DNA of 64,000 bases from Dastarcus helophoroides (taxonomy: Eukaryota; Arthropoda; Insecta; Coleoptera; Bothrideridae). The stretch lies in the NCBI GenBank assembly GCA_028583605.1, contig CM053334.1:23708226-23772225 (forward strand). Reading direction: 5' to 3'. Positions within the stretch are counted from its first letter, which is position 1. Every line of letters begins with the position of its first letter. The translations under genes were made by a program, and so were the position numbers. Positions 24,836 to 36,200 of this stretch are shown here, piece after piece. The notes below the pieces were generated by a model. The model was given only the letters and a program-made list of their open reading frames with translations. It did no database searches and was not told the DNA's origin.

Positions 24836-26025
24836 TACTCAAAAATTCTAAATCAGAACTGAATCCACAGCTCTAGTCAAGTCTCCAAAAAGGAATGACC
24901 TAAAAAAGTCGAGGAAGTTAATTTAAAACTTTTAAGATCCCAAAGATAAAGAGATCTCATTTTCTTTACTTGGACTATTTGACGTGAAATAGGAGTCAAA
25001 GTGTTATGTTTAAAGGAAAAACTAAACTCATTAAGGAAAATGACCAAAATGTAGACTTTCGTTTCGAAATTTCGATTTTTTTAAGCAATTTTGGGTTTTG
25101 AACAAATAGTCCAACATTTCAAATTTCATCGAAATACCGTGTTTAAACAAAAATTTGAAAAACAATATTTAACTTTTTCCCGAAATGTTAACCTTTTTCT
25201 CGAAAAATGTTAAAACTCGAATTTGAACTCGCATTTCCCCAAACTTAAGCTTGAAATTCTGAAGCATGAAAATTCGAGAACCATTTTAATAAATTTTGAA
25301 ATCGAAGTAAAAAAGTTATTTCAGTTATTTGAGAACGTCTCAAATTTGACCTTGACTCGAAATCTCGAAATGTTAGTTTTTAACTAGAGCAAAATTTGGA
25401 AATTTCAAAGTTAAGTCGAAATTTTCAACGTTGTTTGGAAACTTTGAGAATTTTATTTTGAAATATTTTTTGCTTTATACAGTTAAGTTATAAACTCGAA
25501 ATTTTGACTTATAATTTAGAAATTGAGTTGTTTAAATGAAAATACGAAGTAACATTTTTTTAGACATCTTTTAGGTTATTTTCGAAATTTCGACATTTCC
25601 AAATTTTGCATTCAAAAGCAAAAGTTCTAAAATTAAGAGTAGATTCGTTTATTGGGAGCATGCAACTCGGAAAATGATTTATTGTAAAATTTGATACCAC
25701 TTTCACCTCCTTAGGGATTGAATTCCTAATAATTATTTCTTAGCGGATGCCTATGTTGTATAAGGAACCGATTTGTCAAAATTTCCGGTTTGTTTCGGAG
25801 ACTTTTTGGTGAGTGAGTGGCGTTTGCCTTTGATATATACATGTTTGGCCAATTCATCCTTTCGGTTTGCTCAACGTGTAAAGACGATAATTAATGACGT
25901 AAGGAGAAATATCGGCATAATGCACGTTTCTCTATTGCCCCCACCAAGGGTTTATTTCGCCTTTCCATATTTAAAAGCCACACCGAAATCATGAACTGGC
26001 CTGCCTGGTATGTTATATTATCAGA
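24836..26025. other. Intergenic, low complexity, 3' flank of WNK
   Basis: TTTCGA-type low-complexity sequence to about 25620, then unique sequence. A 73-residue plus-strand frame (25773-25994) shows nothing recognisable. Confidence 0.4.
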
Positions 26026-26031
26026 TTTATT
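26026..26031 (-). terminator. Candidate poly(A) signal of WNK
   Basis: AATAAA on the minus strand, about 140 bases past the stop codon of the last WNK exon. It is the first perfect signal there, at a normal distance for a short 3' UTR. It may be one of several sites. Confidence 0.5.
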
Positions 26032-26171
26032 TTTAAACCAATTCATAACGCTCTGGTGTTAAAATGAAGTGATGATGATTGGGACATCAAATGAACGTGA
26101 TGTTGACAATGAGTACATTAAAAAGCAAACAGCCCTTAAACTATTATTAACTAAGCCCTTATTAGTAACAT

Positions 26172-27263
26172 TCACGATCTAAAAGCCGGTGTGTGAGGGT
26201 GAACATCTACCAGACCAACTACAAAGAGAATAAATGCCATCCTGAACCGTCTTATACTGTCCTTATATTGTTGGCATCTTACCGTCTTGACAAAGTAAGT
26301 TTCCAAATATTGCTGAATGGGCACCACAGAATCACACTTTGTACGACCACAACAACATTTTAACACATGTGGCCTCGCGCGCTGCTGCAAAGACGGAAAG
26401 AGGGGTCGGGGAGGATCGGTATAACAACAATAAAATCTATCGTAATCACCAATGGGAGAATTACAACAATAAGGATCGTAATCGCTCTCGTAGTAACGAT
26501 GCGTTTTTCGATAGTTGCTACCATGGTAAGTATGGTAGGGTTCGAATTCTGGCTCCGTTTGCGTCCAGTGGGTACTAGTCCATAAATTTTGCATGGAACT
26601 CGAGTGTTTTAATTTCAAATTGCGCAACAAGAGGTCGCTAGGCGTCTCCTCTTTCTTCCCGAATCTATGATGGCTCATTCTACGCAACGGTCTTTGTATG
26701 TCTTCGTCGACACTATCGTCGCGATTAAGCGGTCTAATCCGTCGTTTTTTATATAATCTCCCACCACTTTCTGGTTCACTGAATGAGGCGTCATAAGGTG
26801 GATAACTTGATGAGCCGAGAAATACCGAACGACTCATGAATTCGTCATCCAATTCGGAAGCGAATTCCTCATCACTGCAGTCATCTGTTAAATCTGGGCA
26901 ACTAGCGGTGTGGACGCTGACGTTGTTAATGGCGACCAAACCATTTTTTTTAACGTTGCCGTTAATATCGGGCATGCTATTCGTGACATGCTCATCAGGT
27001 GGATGAATAACAATTTTCGGATACTGTCTAAAAGTCTTAGAAAGCCTCCTACCGCCGCCCAAGGACATTTTCCTCGGGTTACCGCTATCCTTTTTAATAG
27101 GCATTATAACTTCGATTTCTTTTTTCAAATCGGTATAGGACAGGGACTTGTCAAGGGTTTGGAAAAAATTGTGCTCGTGTGCCGTATCCTTGTGAGATGT
27201 AAGGTTAGGTTGACAGATAGTGATGCCAATATTGGTGAATGTATTGCTGCCAACGACATGCTG
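26172..27263 (-). CDS. Wnk: WNK exon 21, terminal, Cys-rich tail
   Basis: Acceptor ATCTTGTAG, then [20 protein letters not shown] and 363 codons to the stop. Segments: [36 protein letters not shown]; acidic [20 protein letters not shown]; basic [26 protein letters not shown]; then aromatic and Cys-rich text ([27 protein letters not shown]), and a hydrophobic end, [16 protein letters not shown]. The Cys clusters and hydrophobic tail are not something I know from WNKs; lipid modification or membrane contact is conceivable. The tail could also be intron read-through past an unseen donor. Confidence 0.75.
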   Translation of the reverse strand, partial: QHVVGSNTFTNIGITICQPNLTSHKDTAHEHNFFQTLDKSLSYTDLKKEIEVIMPIKKDSGNPRKMSLGGGRRLSKTFRQYPKIVIHPPDEHVTNSMPDINGNVKKNGLVAINNVSVHTASCPDLTDDCSDEEFASELDDEFMSRSVFLGSSSYPPYDASFSEPESGGRLYKKRRIRPLNRDDSVDEDIQRPLRRMSHHRFGKKEETPSDLLLRNLKLKHSSSMQNLWTSTHWTQTEPEFEPYHTYHGSNYRKTHRYYESDYDPYCCNSPIGDYDRFYCCYTDPPRPLFPSLQQRARPHVLKCCCGRTKCDSVVPIQQYLETYFVKTVRCQQYKDSIRRFRMAFILFVVGLVDVHPHTPAFRS

Positions 27264-30200
27264 CTACAAGATAAAAATAAAACTAAGCTACCAACGTGAA
27301 CAAAAATTAAAATCAAAACGCTAACGTCAATTAGACATGTCTGTTATTAGTTACGTAAAAAAAAACTAAAAAAATGGGGCGATGTAACCGTTTTAGAAAC
27401 AAATGCAAAAGAAAAATTATTGAAGCTACACATGGAGGGATTAGTTGAGTTAGTAAAATCTAAACGTGATACTTACTTTTATTTTGGAACTTTCCGACGT
27501 AAACTCTCCTGAAAGTTAAAAAATATTGTCATTCTTTAAAATAATTTCAATTCAATGATATCCAAATTTGTTATAAACAATTTAATTTAAAATCAACTAC
27601 CCCAGAAATATAGACAACAAAAGGTACTAAAAAATATAACTCAGATGCAATTATTTTCATTAGTGTTGGTATAATCGAACGATTTTCAGAATCGAATACA
27701 TTGAATTCGAATACTTTTGAGAATCGAATAAGTATTCGAATACAAAGAATCGAATTATGGGATAACGTAAACTAAATACCTACTAGAGAAATTGTCTCGG
27801 CGGCCTATTCGAGGTATGTGGTGGCGAGATATGACTTTCGATTTCACTAGTTCCGTACCTATGCCCATAATTGGCAATTCCCTAATTGAATGTATTTAAA
27901 TTTCTTAATATAAATAAATCTTAAAGTTTTAGAATTCACATACGTATCTTTAACTTTGATTGGATTCGCATATTGGCACTGTATTTTCAGATATTGTTAA
28001 ATTTCATTATTAAAATTGAGAGCCAGATTTTAAAAAGTACTAAAGCATTTCGTTATTTAATAATTTCATGAGAAGGATGTAGCAATAAATTAAAATTAGA
28101 TACATATTCGAATGCATGAGTGTGCGAGCATAATGCGTACGTAATCAACCATCCCGAATAAAAATGATCTCGAATAAAATACGCATTCAATAATGCATGT
28201 TTAAGATCTCGAATACAAGAATCGGGTACAGTATTCAACATCGGAGAAGTTAAGAATCGGAGATATAGCGTAGTTAGGAGACCGATTCTATTCGCTACTC
28301 AGCATTCCAATGTTTTGTTGTATCGGACTACCACAATCTCGAATACACATTTTGTATTCGAATACACATTTTGTATTCGAATACACATTTTGTATTCGAA
28401 TACACATTTTGTATTCGAATACATATTTTGTATTCGAATGCAAGCAAGTACCCGAGAACTTATGAATCATGCGATGATGAGATGTTGCTTGCGCGAGGCG
28501 TGAACCGATTCTATTCATATTCTCACTTCAACTCACGGAGTCTGGGAGTATTCGAATACTTCAGTTGAGAATCGGATGTATTCGAGATCTTGGTAGAATC
28601 GAATCCATATCACAACTTGTATTCGAATAGCCCAACACTAATTTTCATATTAGTTTCAAGTGTAAGGAAATATAATCAAATATTTTTTTTCAATTTTCTG
28701 TTTTTGCAAAACCTTCCCAATAAGTAGGTAAAAATTAATGACATGAATTGGGACACCCTATGTAATTTTGTCTATTATCCATGTTTATACATGTTTTACT
28801 ACTACTGCTGCCCACATTTTAACATTGTAGTATTTTCTCTATAAAAATAGTTTAACTTTTAGTAAAATTCAAAAGTTGTTCATCACAAATATAAGGCGAT
28901 CCCCAAACGTTTCCAAAATCGAACAATAAGCAAGTCGTCATCTTTAAAATAGTTTGTAAAGATAAGATAGGAAACAGTGACCCCAGCTCTTCTGTCACAA
29001 AAATAAGGCATTCTCACAGTCTATTTCAAAACTGCGTTCATTGCCGTCAGCTATGCAACTCCAATGTCTCTTATCAATTTTTATTTAACTTTATTTTCAA
29101 ATTACGCGCGTGATTCAAATTTCGCAAATTCGCGCATTAAATAAATATTTGTTTTTACCACTTACCTTGGTTGGGGGGTAAACTGCTGGTCAACACATTA
29201 GCCAAACTGTCAAAAGTATCATTAATGAACGTCTTCACATCTTGCCCGGTTTGCGCCTGTTGCTCAGTCACCTCAGTAGTAGTACTAACCGCGGCGCTAG
29301 CAGCGGTAGTGGAAATTCTCTCCTTATGCTTCTCCGCCGGTATAACCAACTTACTAGGATCCGGTTCAGTGACAACGCTAACCTTAAATCTGGATATACG
29401 TCTTTCCTTGACCACACTTCCCCCTTCGATATGAGAAAGTTGCGCGATGGCGCCATCTTCGGGCACAGTCAAATGTTTCACAGATGGCGCCTCTTCGGGT
29501 GTTGAATGTGAAGTTTGTGGCAATTCAGTGCGAGAGTTAATACGAGTAAGGTGTTGATTGAGTTCAGTCAGTTGTTGGGCTTTGTTTTCGGATGTAAACG
29601 GACTGATTTCGATCTCTTGTACCGGCGAAAGTACCTCTGAAGTGGCTGAGCCGCTTCCGAGACCAGTTGGTGTATCCTAGACGTAGATTTGTTAAGTTAA
29701 ATTCCGTTGGGTGCGATTGTTACTTACAGAGACTTGTGTTCTGCTTATAGGAAGGGAAGACGTTAATCGTTGCTGCAGATTGTGAAGGTGGTGCTCATAC
29801 CTAACGTCTGAAGTTGGAGTAGAAGCCTGACTGCCTTTGTTCGAATTACTGGAATTTCAATTAATTAGAATGTTAAACAAATTTAAAAATTAAATTCAGA
29901 AATGTCTAAAATTTAATTGTGATAGAAGGTATATTCCCCCGGAGAGGGATTTTTAAAACTGGTCAGAATTTCCAAATAAAAAATCAAAAATTTCAGGAAA
30001 GTCGGAATTTACAAGAAAAAATTCAAGAAAAAGACGGGCCTCTGAAAAACCGAAATTTTCAAAAAAGAAAAAAAGTATCAAATTTTAGAAATGACAACAT
30101 TTTTATAAAAAGAAACTTTTTCAATAAGTTCGAATTCCAAAAAAGTAGAATTTTTTAAAAGTCGAAATTTTTAATTCAATTTTCAAAAAAATTAAAAGTT

Positions 30201-33200
30201 TTTATCAAGTACGAGCAAAAGTCAATATTTTGAAGAAAGATCGAAATGTTCAAAGTCAAGGTTTTGTAGTAAAATCAAATTTTTCAGACACATAAAATCA
30301 AAGAAAGTCGACATTTTGGGGAAAAAGTGAAATTTTTAACAAAAGTTAAAATTTTCAAAATAAGTCAAATTTTCAGAAAAAGCCCAAAATAAAAAAAAGT
30401 GAAAGTTTTGGAAAAAAACTGGAAACTTTGAAACTCGAAATTCTCAAGTCAATTCCAGAAAAAGTCGAAATAATGAAGTCAAAATTTTGAGAAAAAGTCG
30501 TAAATTTCAAATAAGTCGAAATTTTCAAAAGAGTCGAAATCTTTAAAAAAAGGTACATTTTGGAAAAAATATTAAAATTTGTAAAAGAATAGAACTTTTC
30601 GAAAAAGTTAAATTTTTCAAAAAAAAGGTGAAAAATTCAGAAAGTCGAAATTAGGTAAAAATTTTGGAATAAGGGGAAATCTTGTCAATTTTCAGAAAAA
30701 GCCGAAATTAAATAAAAAGACAAAACTGGAAACTTGGAAACTAGAAATTTCCAATTCCAGAAAAATTTGAAATAATGAAGTCGAAATTTTGAGAAAAAGT
30801 CGTAAATTTCAAATAAATCGAAATGTTCAAAAGAATCGAAATCTTTAAAAACAGGTACATTTTGGAAGAAAAATTAAAATTTTCAAAAAAGTAGAACTTT
30901 TCGAAAAAGTTAATTAAAAAAAAAGTGAAAAAGTAGAAAGTCGAAATTAGGTGAAAATTATGGAATAACTGGAAATCTTGAAAACTGAAATCTTGAAATT
31001 TTCAAGTCAAAATTTTCAGAAGGTCAATTCGAGGGAATGTTGAAATAATGAAAAGCGTAAATTCTGAGAAAAAGTCTTAAATTTCAAGTAAGTTCTAATG
31101 TTCAAAAAGTCAAAATCTTCAAAAAAAAAAGATACATTTTGGAAGACTCAAACTTTTAAAAACTGAGTCTTCTGAAATCTTCAAGAAAAACTAAAATTTT
31201 CATAATAGTCAAAATTTTCGAAAAAAGTAAATTTTTCAAAAAAAAAATAAAAACTTTGAAAAAGTCGAAATTAAATGAAATTTTTGGAAAAAAATTGGAA
31301 ACTTTGAAACTTCAAATTTTCAAAAGTCAAAATTTTCAAAGTCAATTCGAGAAAAAGTCGAAATACTAAAAGTTAAAATTTTGAGAATAAGTAATTAAGT
31401 CGAAATATTCAAAAAGGGTGGAAATCTTCAAAAAAAATTTGCCAAACTGAAATTATTAAAAACTTTGAAACTCGAAATTTTCAAAGGCAATTCGAGGAAA
31501 AATCGAACTATTGAAAAAAGTCTAAATTTTGAGAAAAGGGAAATTTCAAACAAGTCGAAAAGTTCAAAAGGGTGGAAATCTTTTTAAAAAAAAAGAAACA
31601 TTTTGCAAGACAGAAATCTTCAAAAATTCAAATCCTTAAAAAAAATCAATTTTTTTTTCAAAAAAAAAGTCGAAATTTTCGAAAAACTTAATTTCACAAA
31701 GTTAAAAATTTGAAAAGGGTTTTGAAAAAGTCGAAATTTTCAAACAAGATGGACATTTAAACAGCATCGGTTTTATATTGAAAGAGTTTAATAAACTTTC
31801 ACTGAACGAGAAAAGTAAAAATAAAAAACCTAGATTAACTCGATTAAAAACAGAACTGGTTACTTATACGCGAGAGGATTTTGTGATTATTATTGCTGCC
31901 GTAAATTTACTACTATTTACGTAAAAGAATATTTAACTGAACTGATTTCTAAAACAGGAAAGTTACTAAATATACTTTTAACAACACTAATAACAAGTAA
32001 AGAATCAGAGCGTTTCTTTTTTTTAAGTTCAATTCACTCTCAAAGGGCAACCCTTAGAATACTGCGAGTAGTATGCGAAAAATAAATATAAATGGAATGT
32101 AACAGTGGCATAATTCAAAATCCCCCCCTCCCTTATTTGGACGTCACGACATTAATAGGCAACCCCTTATTAATTTGAATTGGAAAGATTCACCAACCTT
32201 TCGACAATTTGCTTGAGATTCTCAGGAAGCTTCTTCACATACCCCTGCTGATGCAAGGAATCGTCCACGGAAGCAGAATGCTGAAAGGGTGGATTAGGCT
32301 GCTGTTGCTGAGTCAGATTCTGCACAGACATAGAGGACGTCATAGCTTGGGACGGCACCGTCTCCGTAGGCACGACCTGCGGGCTAGCGTAGCCGCTCGT
32401 CGGTGTAACCTCCATTCCGGCCGGCGGTATATTCAACACAAGAGGCGGCTGAATATACGGTGGAGGCGCCGCCGAAACTGGAGGCTGCGAGATAGGAACA
32501 GTAGGCATCGGTGTCGGTATCGTTTGAGGTTGAGGAATAGTCGTCGTTATTGGAATCTGCGGTGGAATCGAATGGGCTGTCGACATCACAGGTTGTTGGA
32601 TGATGGTGGGAGGTTGGCTGATGATGTGTGGGGCGTACACCACGTGAGGGGCAGTCGCCGCAGCCATTCCGACTGTGTGGGGTTGCTGCGTTATGAATCG
32701 GAATGGCAACGCCGGGTTGAGTCACGCCTTGGGGGTAGCTCACGGGCTGGCTGGGCACCGTTTGAGGCGCCTGTGAGATCGCTTGGGCCTGAGGCTGAGT
32801 CACAACTTGAGCCTTTAAGAAATCATTATATAATTTTTTTTGTGTTTTTTAATCCTTCTTGATTTCAGGGGACAAGATTTGTATTTCAATTTCATAAATT
32901 GTTAGTTTTATCATTTTATTTTAAATAATTTGGCCACAGTCAGTTTTATAACAAAACTCGGAATTAAATTAAAAAACTTTCCAAAATTTCAACATTAAAG
33001 TCGAGATTAGAAATTAATTTAAAAAAATCAAAATGTAAAAAATTAAAATTTCGAATTTGGTGCAAATTTTAGATATGAACGTAAAAACTGTCAACTCCGA
33101 ATTTTGTCAAAAAAGGTGAAATTAAAAATAACCTAAAAATTTGCAATAAAAAACGTTTTGAAATTAAACTAAACAAAAATTGGAGTAAATTACAAAAAAA

Positions 33201-36200
33201 AGGTCAAAATATTTAGGGGAAATTTGGAAACTTTCGGGTTAAGTAAAAATTTCAAGAATGGAAGTAAACACTGAAAACGATGACAGTTGAAAATATTTCA
33301 TCTTTGTATTTTAAACCAGAATATAGAAAATAAGTAAAAATACTTCAAAGATCTAAACAATTTGTACAAAATTTACCTGCGGCTGTGGCTGAACCATCCC
33401 CGGTTGTGAACTAGGGGGAGCAACTTGCTGCTGCGGTTGTTGCACCTGCATAACTGGCTGTTGCTGTTGAGAAGTCACGCTTTGTTGTGGCTGTTGGATA
33501 GGTTGCGGCGTACTTGTAATGATACTCTGTTGTTGAGATGGCGCTGTAAGATTAGGCTGTTGAGAGGGCACACTAGGCTGCACGGAGGTCGGTGCTATCT
33601 GTTGAGGCGCAGCTTGTGGTTGTTGAGGAGCCGCGCCCACAGATGGCGCTATCGATGTAACGCTCGTCTGCTGTTGGAGCACGTTCTGCGGAGGGACATA
33701 CTGCGCTGGGGATTGTTTCTGGCTGCCGATGTCGATTCCGGATGCGACTTTCTTCGGGTCATGACTCGGTGGAATCTTTTTTGTGTACAGGATGGACCGC
33801 TGTGTTTGAGGTTGTCTAAGCTTATTTTCAGTTGCTCGAGCGTATTAATCATTTCAGGGCCACAAACCGGTGCCGAGTCTTCTTTAGATGTGGTCGATTC
33901 TTCTTTTAGAGAGCACACGCTCATTTTTGGCTCCATGGGTTTTTCAAGGTCTAGAGCTGTTCTAGTTGATTCTAATGGGGCGGAGTTTTTGCGTAAGGGT
34001 TCCGAGACAGTCGGTTTTACATCAGTTATTACGGTTTCTTGCGATTTTTCCGAAGGTGCATCATCAGTACCAAAGTCCTTGTCTTTGGGTAAATCTAACT
34101 GACCAGAAAGCACTGGACTGACTAAAAATCTTGATATCTTCCTTTGGGGTACCTTAAAATGGATTTTATTATAAGCCACATTAATAAATCATGCGATTTA
34201 ATAATAAATTAAGCACCAAAATTAAGATATATATAAAAAAAAACGTAATTTTTAGTTGATTTTAAAAAGGCTACAACTCGACGAAATTGAGGAAAGAGAA
34301 AAATCGAGATAAAGAGAGATATGGCAAAAGAGAAAAAGAGCAAAAAAATAACATGATTCATACACAGAAAATAATAAATTATCATTTTCTTCACCTGTTC
34401 TCCAAACTTCATGAAATTCAAAGAGATACAATAAGGTAGGCTAATGAGAATACAACTTTCTCAAATAACTATTACTTTACAAGAGTAAGCTTTGTGATTA
34501 ACGGCAGATGCAAGGCAAAATTTTAAAAATGACACAACTAACCTTAAGAGCTGGCTCATTGGTCCCTTTCTCCTCTTTGTCTTCGACCTTCTCAGCTTCT
34601 CCCTCCTTAGGTGTCTCAGCTTCTGCGCCCCGCGTCCTCGTTTTCGGATTTCAAAATGAACATTTTCACATCTACCTTCTGCCCTGGCACCAGTTTCACA
34701 TCAGCTTGCTTCAAACTATTATTCAGTTCGGTTTTTAAGGCATCTGTGTGATCGCTACTCTCGACCGCCGCTTCTTCGCCGGAGGTGGAAACGCCCTCCT
34801 CCACTTTGGTGGTGGTTAAGCTGACTTGTTCCGAAGCGCTTACGGTGCTTTCCGTCGAATAGGACATTTTGGTTTGTTCGGAAGCTTGCGACTTTGTATC
34901 TATGTAGGTGTGTTCTGGGGTATATTCGCTGGCCGTGCTCGTTTTTCTGGAAACTGTACCGCTGCTGTTGAGGCTTTCGCGGCACGGTTGGTTTTGTTGG
35001 AATTTCTCTGAAAGGCTGCCTTTGAGCGAAATAAACGTCTCCTCTGTGTTGGTGGTCGTGGGTGATTCACCGAAATTGGGTTGCATGAGAATCTGAGTGC
35101 TGCTTTCATCTCGCTTTAAAAAAAAATACAGCGTCAGATTATCAATGCAATTATTTTATACAAACTGCAAAAATTAAAAATATTTGCATCAGAGGTTGAA
35201 AGATTCTATAAATTGTTTTAATACATTTCTATTCAAGCATTTTGTAAATGTCCAGCTCTGGGAAGACATTTAAGAACAAGTTTAATCCGACTAAGGACAA
35301 TAATGGGAACACCACGAAAAGATAGAGGTCGAGTAATTCGTTTTTGCGTATAACAATCGATCGATCCGGATGGCGAATTATAGAAGAAAGTTAATCTTAA
35401 ACTGTGAACAGTGCGGAATATTTTGAAAAAAAATTGTGCAAGTGACAACGAAGTCATCTGTCTTTCTTTGAATACGCAATTACCCTCAAATAGTTCGGTA
35501 ATTGTATAAGGAAAATAGGCACTATATTATCAAAATTTTCGGAAATAAAATCTAAATTTTTAAAACTCGAAAAAAGGAAATTGTTTTTAAAGAGTAGAAA
35601 TTGTTTTGGTTCGGTTTGAGATACAACCGAAAGTCTTCGAAACCCAAATTTCGACAAGAGGTTAAAATTTTGTAAAAAAATCGAAATTTTGAAACAAAAT
35701 CGAAATTTTGAAAAAATACAATCTTTTAAAAGCACTAGACATTAGTTAAAAAATGTTTATTGTTACGCTTTGAAAAGAAATCTAAAATTTTCGAAAGACA
35801 AAAATTTTCAAAACAGTCATAATTATCAGAAAAGTCGAAATTTTCTAAAAAAAATTATCAAAAAAAGTCTAAATTGTGGATAGTTGAAATTTGTGAAAAA
35901 AATTACAGCCACAATGTTGAAAAAAGTTCAAATTTAAAAAAAAAAAAATTTTAAAACTTGAAATAAAATCCGGATTTTGTAAAAATTCGTTCAAAAAGCT
36001 CAACATTTTCAAAAAAAGTCGACATTTTAAAAGTTTGAAATTAAAAATTGAAATGTTCAAAAAATCAAATTATTAAAAAGGTTGAACTTTTCGATAAATC
36101 TAATACGATTAAAACAAATCGAAATTTTCAGTATAAAATGGAAGTTTTCAAAATAAAATAAAAATTTTGAAAAAAAATAAAAGTTTTAACACTGATTGAC

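Noticed and set aside
28336..28440. Regular short repeats resembling a CRISPR array
   Set aside because: The repeats are directly tandem with no spacers, and the genome is eukaryotic.
32170..32197. Stop codon after exon 17 as the true WNK C-terminus
   Set aside because: The GTTGGT donor before it joins exon 18 in phase, and exon 19 carries the expected RFxV motif; retained-intron use is possible but secondary.
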